Below, piece after piece: positions 8,527 to 16,126 of a stretch of 64,000 nucleotides of DNA (positions within the stretch are counted from its first letter, which is position 1; each line of letters opens with the position of its first letter). The DNA is taken from contig NZ_CP108070.1 of assembly GCF_036178845.1 (NCBI RefSeq), forward strand, positions 5,952,001 to 6,016,000, in the 5' to 3' direction. Under the pieces are notes generated by a model, which worked only from the letters and a program-made list of their open reading frames with translations, was not told the origin of the DNA and did no database searches. A program made the translations under genes and the position numbers. This stretch comes from Streptomyces sp. NBC_00271 (GTDB lineage Bacteria; Actinomycetota; Actinomycetes; Streptomycetales; Streptomycetaceae).

Positions 8527-9498
8527 CTATGAGGACGCCGAGGCGGACGGACTGGCACTGTCACTCGGGGCGTCGCTCGGGGCACCGCTCGGCGGCGTAC
8601 CGGTCGGCGGCGTACCGGTCGGCGCGCCGCTCGGGGGCGTACCACCGCCACCGCTGCCCGCGCCGGTGCTCTCGGCGTCGGGGTCGATGCCCAGGATGAT
8701 GGACCCCTTGAAGCCCTTGGACGGGTCCTTCTTGTGGACCGGCTTCAGGGTGAGCAGCCCGCTGGAGGCGCCGCCGCCGTCGTACACCATGTCGTCGGCG
8801 AGCTTGGTGTAGCTGCCGGTGTGCTTGGAGTACGGCTCCAGGGCCTGGACCTCGGCGGCGACGTCGTCGTCGAAGAAGAACTGGCCGGTGAAGTTGACCT
8901 TGCCGCCCTCGTAGGTGCCGTCCGCCTTCTCGCCGCCGGTGTGCACCCTGACGTGGATGTGCGTGGTGCGGGGCGTGTACCAGCCGGGGAAGATCGTCTC
9001 GAACTTGACGACCCCGTTGGCGTTGGCGACCTGGTAGCCGCGCAGGTAGGTCTGGTCGTTCGCCGTCGAGCCGTCCTCGCTCTCGGCGGGCGCGGAACCG
9101 CCGGGGCTGGCGGTGGTGTAGCCGGAGTAGTAGCCCCAGGCGTCGCAGTGCCAGATCTCCACGGCCGCACCCGCGACCGGGCCGCAGGAGTCGGTGGTGT
9201 CCTGCACGGTGATGCGCAGCGTCAGCGGGACGCCGCCCTTGCCCTCGGTGATGTCCTTGCGCACCAGAGCGCCGTCCAGGTAGTACGGCCCCTCCGTGAC
9301 GCTGGACATCAGCACGCACTGGCCGCTGCTGATGGAGGTCGCCGAGGCGGTCGCCTCGGCGTCGGTGGCGGTGGTCGTCTCGTCGGCGAACGCCGATTGG
9401 TAGCCGGCGACCGCGAGCCCGCCCGCGGCGACCGTGCCGCCCGTCACCGCGAGCGCACGGCGCCGGGTGACCGAAGTGTCTTTGTGGCTTCTCGTCAT
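8527..9498 (-). CDS. Tat-exported intradiol ring-cleavage dioxygenase-like protein
   Basis: The 323-residue protein starts with a twin-arginine signal (TRRRALAVTGG, Ala-rich h-region, cleavage near residue 38). The intradiol core spans about residues 55-260: EIWHCDAWGYYSGY and GWYTPRTTHIHVRV carry the Tyr and His residues that bind non-haem Fe(III) in catechol 1,2-dioxygenases. The exported, single-domain layout fits extracytoplasmic actinobacterial members acting on catechol-like or lignin-derived aromatics. The C-terminal 45 residues are Gly/Pro/Thr/Ser-rich from a GTPPxGAP repeat and may cross the cell wall. ATG 9498 is chosen over a longer frame because it begins directly at the signal peptide. 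Confidence 0.85.
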   Translation of the reverse strand: MTRSHKDTSVTRRRALAVTGGTVAAGGLAVAGYQSAFADETTTATDAEATASATSISSGQCVLMSSVTEGPYYLDGALVRKDITEGKGGVPLTLRITVQDTTDSCGPVAGAAVEIWHCDAWGYYSGYTTASPGGSAPAESEDGSTANDQTYLRGYQVANANGVVKFETIFPGWYTPRTTHIHVRVHTGGEKADGTYEGGKVNFTGQFFFDDDVAAEVQALEPYSKHTGSYTKLADDMVYDGGGASSGLLTLKPVHKKDPSKGFKGSIILGIDPDAESTGAGSGGGGTPPSGAPTGTPPTGTPPSGAPSDAPSDSASPSASASS

Positions 9499-9645
9499 GA
9501 TCGGAAAGCTAGGAAGGGCAACCGTCAGGGGCATGGGGTGGGGCTGTGAGGAGGGTAAGAATTCTGAGAAAGCTGAAGTCGACGGAAAATCGCCCTCTCC
9601 AGGGAGCACGAAAACGCCAAAGGTGTCGCCGAAACGCCGAGGGCG

Positions 9646-10813
9646 TCACCACGCGTACGGCAGGTCCACCTCGATCAGCGTCGGCCCCCCGGCAGGGCTG
9701 GTCAGACGCACGGCCCCGTCGAGCGCGGCGACCCGCCGTCGCATACCGATCAGTCCCGAACCGGCCGCTTCGTCGGCGCCGCCGCGGCCCTCGTCGCGGA
9801 CGACCACGCGCAGCCCCGTCGGCATACGGGCGAGCCGGACCTCCGCCCGCTCCGAGGCGCTGTGCTTGCCCGCGTTCGTCAGCGCCTCGGCCAGCACGAA
9901 GTACGCGGCCGCCTCGATCGTCGCGGGGGCCCGGGCCCCGCTCTGCGCCCCGTCCTCCAGACCGTCCACGTCCATGGTCACGTCGAGTCCGCTGCTCGCC
10001 GCGAACGCCCGCGCCGCCCCGACGAGTCCACGGTCGGTGAGGATCGGCGGGTGGATGCCACGGACGACGTGACGCAGTTCCGTGAGCGCCTCTTCGACCT
10101 GGTCCTGGGCGTCGTCGAGGAGTTTGCGGGCGGCGTCCGGGTCACGTTCGTACGCCCGTTTGGCGATGCCGATCCGCACGGAGAGCGACACCAGCCGCGC
10201 CTGCGTACCCTCCTGCAGGTCCCGCTCGATGCGGCGCAGTTCGGCCTCGTGCGCGGCGACCGCGCCCGCCCGGGTCTCGGTCAGTTCCTCGACCCGCTCC
10301 ACGAGCAGGGCCTTGGGTGAGGGCTTGAGCAGGGCGGTGGACCAGGCGGCGTCGAGGTCCGCGAGACGGCTGATCAGCGGCAGGACCAGCGGTGAACGGC
10401 CCAGTAGACCCTGTCGTACGCCGTCGACGAGCAGGCCGGCCGGCCACAGCGGCAGCGCGAGGACGCTCAGGAAGCCGTAGGCGTAGTGGGCGACCATCCA
10501 GCGCAGGTCGTTGAAGGTGCCCGGGTCACGGACCGCCGTGCGCAGCCGCCGGCGGAGCGGACCCTCGACGCGCTGGTACGCCTCGGGGAGGGATCTCCCG
10601 GCCCGTCCACTCGGCGACCTGGCGCCGCTTGGCGCCGGCGAAGCGGCGCACCAGGAGCACCGTCTCGGGCAGCAGTCCGGCACCGACCACCACGAGGGTG
10701 GCGACGGCCGTGAGCAGCAGCACCGTGATGAAGATGATCGAGCCGAACGCCAGTACGGCGGCCCGTCCCCCTTGGACCGTGGCTCGCGCCGCCTGCCGCA
10801 CTGTCGTTCCCAT
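9646..10813 (-). pseudogene. sensor histidine kinase broken by a 4-bp duplication
   Basis: A natural start (ATG at 10813) gives a membrane segment (about residues 18-45, FGSIIFITVLLLTAVATLVV) and then reads out of frame near residue 75. At 10586-10593 the plus strand reads GGGAGGGA; removing one GGGA joins WTGREIP directly to EAYQRVEG and restores a normal sensor-domain kinase of about 388 residues with a GHKL ATPase end (LTNAGKHS, GSGLIGMRRR). The phospho-acceptor block reads RRIERDLQEGTQARLVSL, with Gln where HisKA_3 kinases have His. Both lesions point to a non-functional kinase, unless the 4-bp repeat is a sequencing error. No response regulator gene is adjacent. Confidence 0.75.
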
Positions 10814-10991
10814 GCCGTCCAGGCTAGGCACGCCTGGTGCGGCTGCGCGGGAGAGCAGGCTCCAGATAGATGGTGTAGCCCGCCACACCACAGGTTCGGG
10901 AGAGCACTCACTCGTGGCGGCGAGCTTCCGACGGGATCGTTGAATCCGGAAGCTCACGCCTCTACAGACTCCCCGCCGAAGGAAAAGGTCC

Positions 10992-11075
10992 ATGAAGCTC
11001 ACCCAGCAGTCCGCGATCGCCCCGGCGCCCCCGGCGCACGCCGACCCGGCCGCACGGGAACCGGCCCGCGTCTGA
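10992..11075 (+). CDS. candidate 27-residue small protein
   Basis: ATG 10992 follows a purine-rich Shine-Dalgarno (GAAGGAAAAGG) with 3-8 bp spacing and reads 27 codons to TGA: MKLTQQSAIAPAPPAH, then an Ala/Pro/Arg-rich tail. The next gene downstream on the same strand is an intact kinase, 73 bp on. The strong ribosome site is the main argument. No known family is recognised, and it could be a leader peptide or chance. Confidence 0.35.
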   Translation: MKLTQQSAIAPAPPAHADPAAREPARV

Positions 11076-11148
11076 CCGTCCCCGCGCGCCGGAGGGCCGC
11101 CCGTGCCGAACACGGGCGGCCCTCGCCCCGTACCCCCGACAGGAACCG

Positions 11149-12462
11149 GTGATGATCGCCAACTGGCAGCGACACGTACGAAGCAGTCCCCGCGCCCAGG
11201 ACACGACAACGGCCCTGCTGCTGTTCGCCGTCTCCTTTCCCGGCAGCCTGTACGTCGCCACCGGCTCCCCCGACCCGGCCGCCCCGTGGTGGACCGCCGC
11301 GCTCCTGTCCTGTGTCTCCTGCGCCGCCCTGCTCTTCCACCGCGACCACCCGCGCAGCGCACTGGCCCTGACCACCGCCGCCGCCGTGACCTCGGCCGCG
11401 CAGGGCCGGCTGCTCACCGTGCTGTCGCTGGGGCCGCTCATGGTGGCGCTCTACTCGTTCGCCCTCCGCACCGAGCACAACGCCCTGCGCAGGAGCTACG
11501 CCTTCGGTGTCGCCGCGCTCCTGATGGCCACGGAGCTCATCGCCGGGCCCGCCGACCGCCCGTTGGACCTCAAGACGGTCGGCCCCGCCGCCTGGGTGCT
11601 GATGCCGACGGCTCTGGGCAGCGCGGTCCGGCTCCGGCGCGCCTACCTGGACGCCGTCCGGGCCCGCGCCGAGCACGCCGAGCGCACCCGCGAGGAGGAG
11701 GCCCGGCGCCGGGTCGCCGAGGAGCGGCTGCGCATCGCCCGCGAGTTGCACGACGTCACCGCCCAGCACCTCGCCCTGGCCAACGCCCAGGCCGGCACCC
11801 TCGCCCACCTTCTGCGCGGCCAGCCCGACCAGGTCCACAAGATCCTCGCCGACCTCGCCACCACCACCTCCGCGGCGCTGCGCGAACTCAAGGACACCGT
11901 CGGCCTGCTGCGGCACGAGGGCACCGAGGACACCGCAGACACCACCGAGGACACCGAGGGCGCATCCTCGCCGACCGCTCCCGGACTCGCCCGCCTGGCC
12001 GACCTGACCGCCTCCTTCCGGTCCGCCGGTCTCGACGTCACCGTCAGCACCGAGGGGGAACCCCGGCAGCTCACCCCGGCGGCGGATCTCACCGCGTTCC
12101 GGATCGTGCAGGAAGCGCTCACCAACGTCACCAAACACGCGACCACCAAGACCGCCCGGGTCCGGCTCGCCTACGCCCACGACCGGTTGACCCTCACGGT
12201 CGCCGACGACGGAGGCACCATCGGGTCCGCCCCGCCCACACCGCCGGTCCCGGGCGGCGGCTTCGGTCTCGTCGGCATGCGCGAACGCGCCCAGTCCGTG
12301 GGCGGCCGCCTTCGGGCCGGGCCCCGGCCCGGAGGCGGCTTCGAGGTCAGGGCCGAACTCCCGCTGGGCGAGACCGCCTTGACGATCCGCGAGACCGCCT
12401 CGGCGATCCGTTCCCGCCCGGGCGCTAAACCGCCATCAGCGGCGCGTCCTTCTTCCACTTGA
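11149..12462 (+). CDS. sensor histidine kinase (NarL-type, HisKA_3), orphan
   Basis: About five membrane segments in residues 20-165 precede a dimerisation domain with the phospho-acceptor His in RIARELHDVTAQHLAL (near residue 203) and a HATPase domain (EALTNVTKHA; DDGGTIG; GGGFGLVGMRERA). It should autophosphorylate and pass phosphate to a LuxR-type response regulator, but none is encoded next to it. GTG 11149 is followed directly by ATG 11152, and either could start. The last dozen codons (GAKPPSAARPSST) overlap the convergent ATPase gene by 38 bp and are probably not conserved. It is divergent from the broken kinase at 9646-10813. Confidence 0.88.
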   Translation: MMIANWQRHVRSSPRAQDTTTALLLFAVSFPGSLYVATGSPDPAAPWWTAALLSCVSCAALLFHRDHPRSALALTTAAAVTSAAQGRLLTVLSLGPLMVALYSFALRTEHNALRRSYAFGVAALLMATELIAGPADRPLDLKTVGPAAWVLMPTALGSAVRLRRAYLDAVRARAEHAERTREEEARRRVAEERLRIARELHDVTAQHLALANAQAGTLAHLLRGQPDQVHKILADLATTTSAALRELKDTVGLLRHEGTEDTADTTEDTEGASSPTAPGLARLADLTASFRSAGLDVTVSTEGEPRQLTPAADLTAFRIVQEALTNVTKHATTKTARVRLAYAHDRLTLTVADDGGTIGSAPPTPPVPGGGFGLVGMRERAQSVGGRLRAGPRPGGGFEVRAELPLGETALTIRETASAIRSRPGAKPPSAARPSST

Positions 12463-12880
12463 GGATCTTGTCGAAGCTGACCACCGCGCCACCCCGCCCC
12501 GGCTCGTTGCCGATCTGGACGTGATCGGCGAGTTCCCGGATCAGGCAGAGTCCCCGGCCGTGCTCCGCGTCGCCGCGGACCGGGCGGAGCGCGGGACGCG
12601 CACGGCCCGGGGCGAAGCCCGGGCCGGAGTCGGAGACCTCGATGCGGCACTTCTCGCCGTCGAGGTAGGCGGTGACCCGATAGGCCTCGGACGCGGTACC
12701 GGGAGCGGCGTCGCCACCGTGCTCCACGGCGTTGGCACAAGCCTCGGTGAGAGCCACGGAGAGGTCGTACGAGACGTCCGGATCGACACCCGCCGTCTCC
12801 ATCGTGCCGAGCAGCAGACGTCTGGCGAGCGGAACGCTCGCAGCTTCACGCCGCAAATGGAGTGACCACCAGATGCTCAT
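12425..12880 (-). CDS. RsbW/SpoIIAB-like ATP-binding protein (HATPase_c_2)
   Basis: This 151-residue single-domain GHKL ATPase has the N-box ALTEACANAVEHGG (about 43-56), the G1 box SDSGPGF and the G2 box EHGRGLCLIREL. Stand-alone proteins of this type are anti-sigma factor kinases or their relatives; Streptomyces has dozens, most unassigned. The first residues (MSIWWSLHLRREAASV) are characteristic of the Streptomyces group. Nothing next door is a sigma factor or STAS antagonist, so the partner must be elsewhere; the SpoIIE-type phosphatase at 1449-2999 is one theoretical candidate. Confidence 0.85.
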   Translation of the reverse strand: MSIWWSLHLRREAASVPLARRLLLGTMETAGVDPDVSYDLSVALTEACANAVEHGGDAAPGTASEAYRVTAYLDGEKCRIEVSDSGPGFAPGRARPALRPVRGDAEHGRGLCLIRELADHVQIGNEPGRGGAVVSFDKILKWKKDAPLMAV

Positions 12881-13114
12881 GCTCCAGCCTCCCGGCCGCG
12901 GCTCGACATACCGTTACGTATTGCCGCAAGCACCTGTGCGCAATCGCCTGCATGACGTGATGCCGCCCATACGGCGGATGCGCACGCGACAACGATCGGT
13001 GTATGTGCGGGTGGTTCAGCCCAGATCGTGATCTTCCGGACCAGGTCTCGCGGACCGTCATCTTGCGGACCTGCCGTAGGGAGCGGGTGGGTCGAGTGCG
13101 ATGATGAGCCCGCC

Positions 13115-13936
13115 ATGACTGCCCCCCACCAGCGCAGGGCGCGCTCCGGACACGAGCTCCGGATTCTGCGGGCCGCGGTGTTCGCCGCGGTCTGTGTCGT
13201 GCTGGCCGCGGCCGGTCATGGGCTCGCCTCCTGCGCCACCGTCCCGCTGTGGACGCTCGGCGCCGGATTCCTCGCGGTCTTCGCCGTCGCCGCCGCGCTG
13301 GCGGGACGGGAGCGTTCGCTGCCGGGCATCGCCGCGCTGCTCGCGGGCGGTCAGACCGCCCTGCACACGCTCTTCGGGGTCGCCGGGACCGCCACGGCGG
13401 GCTCGGGTTCCATGTCGATGGCCGACACCTCACTCGTGGAACGTGCCGCACGCCTCGTGTGCGGCACGACCGCGGCGGCGATCAGCCCGGCTCAGGCCAT
13501 GAAGATCCTCGCCGCCGCACGGCTCGACACGGGCACGACCCCGTCCATGTCCATGGCCATGCCCCACTCCTCGGACTCGATGTCGGCCGCCACGGGGTCC
13601 TCGATGTCCGTGTGGCCTTCCCTGCCGATGCTGCTCGGCCACGTCCTCGCGGCCGTCGCCGCCGGCTGGGTGCTGCGCCGTGGTGATCTGGCGCTGCTGC
13701 GGCTGATGCGGCTGTCCGCTCACGGAGTCGCGGAAGGGGCGCTCGTACGGTCCCTGCGCGGGGCGCTCGCGCTCGTGCGCGCCCTGCGGGCCGGACTGCC
13801 GGGTACGCCCGACGCGACACCGCGCGCCCGGCGCACCGCACTTCTGAGGCCGCCCGAGCCCCGTACCGCCGAGCTCCAGCACAGCGTCGTCCGCCGCGGA
13901 CCGCCCCACTCCAGCGCTCTCGTCCTCGCCGCCTGA
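13115..13936 (+). CDS. Met-rich integral membrane protein of the copper cluster
   Basis: The 273-residue protein has four hydrophobic segments (about residues 19-38, 46-64, 74-92, 171-190). The loop between the third and fourth carries Met/His-rich stretches: SGSMSMADTS (96-105) and TTPSMSMAMPHSS (141-153), then M156 and M164. Such MxM and MxMxMxxH runs commonly bind Cu(I). It stands first in a same-direction block with YcnI, Sco1, PCuAC, CopCD and DyP genes, so a role in copper handling is a reasonable inference, not an established family function. ATG 13115 is the first start that begins at the soluble N-tail. The hydrophilic C-terminus (about 210-273) is Arg/Pro-rich. Confidence 0.75.
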   Translation: MTAPHQRRARSGHELRILRAAVFAAVCVVLAAAGHGLASCATVPLWTLGAGFLAVFAVAAALAGRERSLPGIAALLAGGQTALHTLFGVAGTATAGSGSMSMADTSLVERAARLVCGTTAAAISPAQAMKILAAARLDTGTTPSMSMAMPHSSDSMSAATGSSMSVWPSLPMLLGHVLAAVAAGWVLRRGDLALLRLMRLSAHGVAEGALVRSLRGALALVRALRAGLPGTPDATPRARRTALLRPPEPRTAELQHSVVRRGPPHSSALVLAA

Positions 13937-13950
13937 CACGACGCGCCACT

Positions 13951-14000
13951 CCGCCGGACCGATCCGAACGATCCGTCCGGACCGATCCGAAGGATCCGAA
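13951..14000. repeat. 23-bp direct repeat after the Met-rich membrane protein gene
   Basis: CGGACCGATCCGAACGATCC-type units occur twice in tandem directly after the stop codon at 13936. Each contains an inverted CGGA/TCCG core, so it could also form a weak hairpin. Confidence 0.65.
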
Positions 14001-14121
14001 GGGGATGCCGTCGTGCGGCACGCGCGCGTGCACGCGAAAACACCCCCAGGGGCCCGTCGCACCTGTCGCACGCGCACCCCCCTTCTCTTCTCATCGGACT
14101 GAAAGTGGAGTGCTCTCTTCC

Positions 14122-14859
14122 ATGAAGGCTTCCCGTATCGCCGCCGCCGTTGCCGTCGCCGCCTCGGCCGTCCTTGCCGTCTCCGCCCCCGCCTTCGCGC
14201 ACGTCAGCGTGCAGCCGGAGGGCGAGGCCGCCAAGGGCGGTTACGCCGTCGTCGACTTCAAGGTCCCCAACGAGCGCGACAACGCCTCGACCAACAAGGT
14301 CGAGGTGAACTTCCCGACCGACCACCCGCTCGCCTCCGTCATGCCTCAGCCCCTCGACGGCTGGTCCGTGAAGGTCACCAAGACCAAGCTGGCCAAGCCG
14401 CTCACGATGCACGGCGAGAAGATCTCCGAGGCCGTCAGCAAGGTCACCTGGACCGCCACCGGCAAGGGCATCGAGCCGGGCTTCTTCCAGAAGTTCCCGC
14501 TCTCCGTCGGCGCGCTCCCCGAGGACACCGACGAGCTCGTTTTCAAGGCGATCCAGTCGTACGACAACAAGGAGGTCGTGCGCTGGATCGAGCCGCAGCA
14601 GGAGGGCCAGGAGGAGCCCGAGAACCCGGCTCCGGTGCTCACGCTCTCCGAAGCGTCCGCGGACGGCCACCACGGGTCCTCCGGTACCGCCAAGGATGCC
14701 TCCGACACCTCGACGACGGCCCCCGCCTCGTCCACCTCCGCCTCCTCCGCGGACAGCAGTGACACCACCGCGCGCGTCCTCGGTGTCGTCGGCATCGTCG
14801 TCGGCGCGGCGGGCGTGGCGTACGGCGTTCTGGCCGGCCGTCGGCGCACCGAGGCCTGA
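14122..14859 (+). CDS. YcnI-like DUF1775 copper-binding protein
   Basis: The 245-residue protein has a signal peptide cut after AFA (about residue 28), which leaves His as the first mature residue (HVSVQPEG). This N-terminal His is the copper ligand in the YcnI family. The DUF1775 domain spans about 29-170, followed by a Ser/Thr/Ala linker and a C-terminal membrane anchor (VLGVVGIVVGAAGVAYGVLA) ending in Arg-Arg-Arg. It is thus a cell-surface copper binder, probably feeding Cu to the chaperones encoded next. ATG 14122 gives a clean signal peptide; upstream in-frame codons do not. The spacer to the next gene holds a large hairpin. Confidence 0.88.
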   Translation: MKASRIAAAVAVAASAVLAVSAPAFAHVSVQPEGEAAKGGYAVVDFKVPNERDNASTNKVEVNFPTDHPLASVMPQPLDGWSVKVTKTKLAKPLTMHGEKISEAVSKVTWTATGKGIEPGFFQKFPLSVGALPEDTDELVFKAIQSYDNKEVVRWIEPQQEGQEEPENPAPVLTLSEASADGHHGSSGTAKDASDTSTTAPASSTSASSADSSDTTARVLGVVGIVVGAAGVAYGVLAGRRRTEA

Positions 14860-14880
14860 GGCCCACCGCACCCCTCCTTT

Positions 14881-14934
14881 GTGCACCGGCAGGTCGTACG
14901 CCCTCGTCAAAGAGGTCGTACGACCCCGGTGCAC
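14881..14934. promoter_or_regulatory. inverted repeat with internal palindrome between ycnI-like and sco1
   Basis: GTGCACCGG (14881-14889) pairs with CCGGTGCAC (14926-14934). The loop ends with the 12-bp perfect palindrome GGTCGTACGACC (14914-14925) and also contains an earlier AGGTCGTACG copy (14891-14900), allowing alternative pairings. It may be a terminator or attenuator setting the ratio of YcnI to the downstream genes, or an operator. No U-run follows. Confidence 0.55.
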
Positions 14935-14965
14935 ACCGGAGCCCTCACATCTGGGACATTTTTCT

Positions 14966-15619
14966 ATGCGCAAGAAGACGTATGCCGCGGCCGCCCTGTT
15001 CGCCGCCGCCGCACTGACCCTTTCCGCCTGCGGCAGCGGCGACGACAGCAACAAGCCGGTCGCCGACGTGTCCGCCGAGGCCGGCACGGGCAAGGCCGCC
15101 ACGGTCCTCGACAAGGCGTTCGAGAAGCCCGACCTCGTCCTCACCGACACGAACGGCAAGAAGTACGACTTCCGGGCCGAGACCAAGGGCGTTCCGACGC
15201 TGATCTACTTCGGCTACACCCACTGCCCCGACGTCTGCCCGACGACGATGAGCAACCTCGCCGTCGCCAAGAAGCAGCTGCCCAAGGCCGAACAGGACAA
15301 GTTCAAGGTCGTGTTCGTCACCACCGACCCGGCCCGCGACACCCCCGCCGCGCTCGGCAAGTGGCTCAAGGGGATCGACCCCACCTTCGTCGGCCTCACC
15401 GGCGACTTCCCCACCATCCAGGCGGGCGCCCGCACCCTGGGCATCTCCATCGAGCCGACGGCGAAGGACAAGAACGGCAAGCTCGTCTCGGTGCACGGCA
15501 CCCAGGTCATCGCGTTCTCGCCGAAGACCGACGGGGGCTATGTGATCTACGGCGAGGACGCCACCGTCGACGACTACACCAAGGACCTCCCCAAGCTCAT
15601 CAAGGGAGAGAATCCGTGA
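14966..15619 (+). CDS. sco1: Sco1/SenC copper chaperone lipoprotein
   Basis: The 217-residue protein has a lipoprotein signal (LSAC lipobox, Cys at about residue 22) and a thioredoxin-fold Sco domain. The copper site is visible: CPDVC (near residue 90) and the distal His in VHGTQV (near 177). Sco proteins deliver copper to the CuA/CuB sites of the aa3-type cytochrome oxidase, and in S. lividans the homologue is also needed for morphogenesis under low copper. Its stop overlaps the start of the PCuAC gene (GTGA), so the two are translationally coupled. Confidence 0.93.
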   Translation: MRKKTYAAAALFAAAALTLSACGSGDDSNKPVADVSAEAGTGKAATVLDKAFEKPDLVLTDTNGKKYDFRAETKGVPTLIYFGYTHCPDVCPTTMSNLAVAKKQLPKAEQDKFKVVFVTTDPARDTPAALGKWLKGIDPTFVGLTGDFPTIQAGARTLGISIEPTAKDKNGKLVSVHGTQVIAFSPKTDGGYVIYGEDATVDDYTKDLPKLIKGENP

Positions 15620-16113
15620 GCCGACCCGGAGCCCCTTCGAGGCGCCTCGCGGGATGCGTGGCGCTGACGGCCACGGCGCTGGCGCTGGCGCTGGCGCTGG
15701 CGGGCTGCGGCTCCGACGACTCCCCCTCGAACAACGCGGGCAAGCCCGAACTGAAGATCACCGGCGCCTACATGCCCGCCCCCGTCATGGACACCATGGC
15801 GGCGGGCTTCTTCACCGTCACCAACTCCGGCGGCGCCGACACCCTGACCTCCGTCACCAGCGACCTCGCCCCCGACGTCACGCTGCACTCCACCAAGGGC
15901 GGCGCGATGGAGGAGCAGAAGTCGTTCGCCGTGCCCGCCGACGGGTCACTCGACTTCGCGAGCGGCGGCAACCACCTCATGTTCGAAAAGCTGACCCACA
16001 AGCCTCTGGAGGGCGAGAAGGTGTCGGTGACGCTGCACTTCGCCAAGGCGGGCACGGTGAAGGTCTCCATGCCGGTGAAGTCCGCGACGTACAACCCCAA
16101 GACCGGGCACTGA
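15616..16113 (+). CDS. ecuC: PCu(A)C-type extracytoplasmic copper chaperone (ECuC)
   Basis: The 165-residue lipoprotein precursor (LALAGCG lipobox) has the DUF461/PCuAC fold. Its Cu(I) motif is complete: His in LHSTKGG, Met in GAMEEQ, then GGNHLMF with His and Met. The family binds Cu and passes it to Sco1 for loading into cytochrome oxidase. The GTG start at 15616 overlaps the sco1 TGA by four bases. A six-fold Leu-Ala run in the signal peptide comes from a GCGCTG repeat at about 15676-15702. The CopCD gene begins 13 bp downstream. Confidence 0.92.
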   Translation: MSRPGAPSRRLAGCVALTATALALALALAGCGSDDSPSNNAGKPELKITGAYMPAPVMDTMAAGFFTVTNSGGADTLTSVTSDLAPDVTLHSTKGGAMEEQKSFAVPADGSLDFASGGNHLMFEKLTHKPLEGEKVSVTLHFAKAGTVKVSMPVKSATYNPKTGH

Positions 16114-16126
16114 GGGAGGGATCACC

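Noticed and set aside
9646..10911. 421-residue kinase reading with an intact frame from 10911
   Set aside because: The N-terminal part of that frame is out-of-frame nonsense; the proper membrane segment lies in the other frame before the GGGA duplication.
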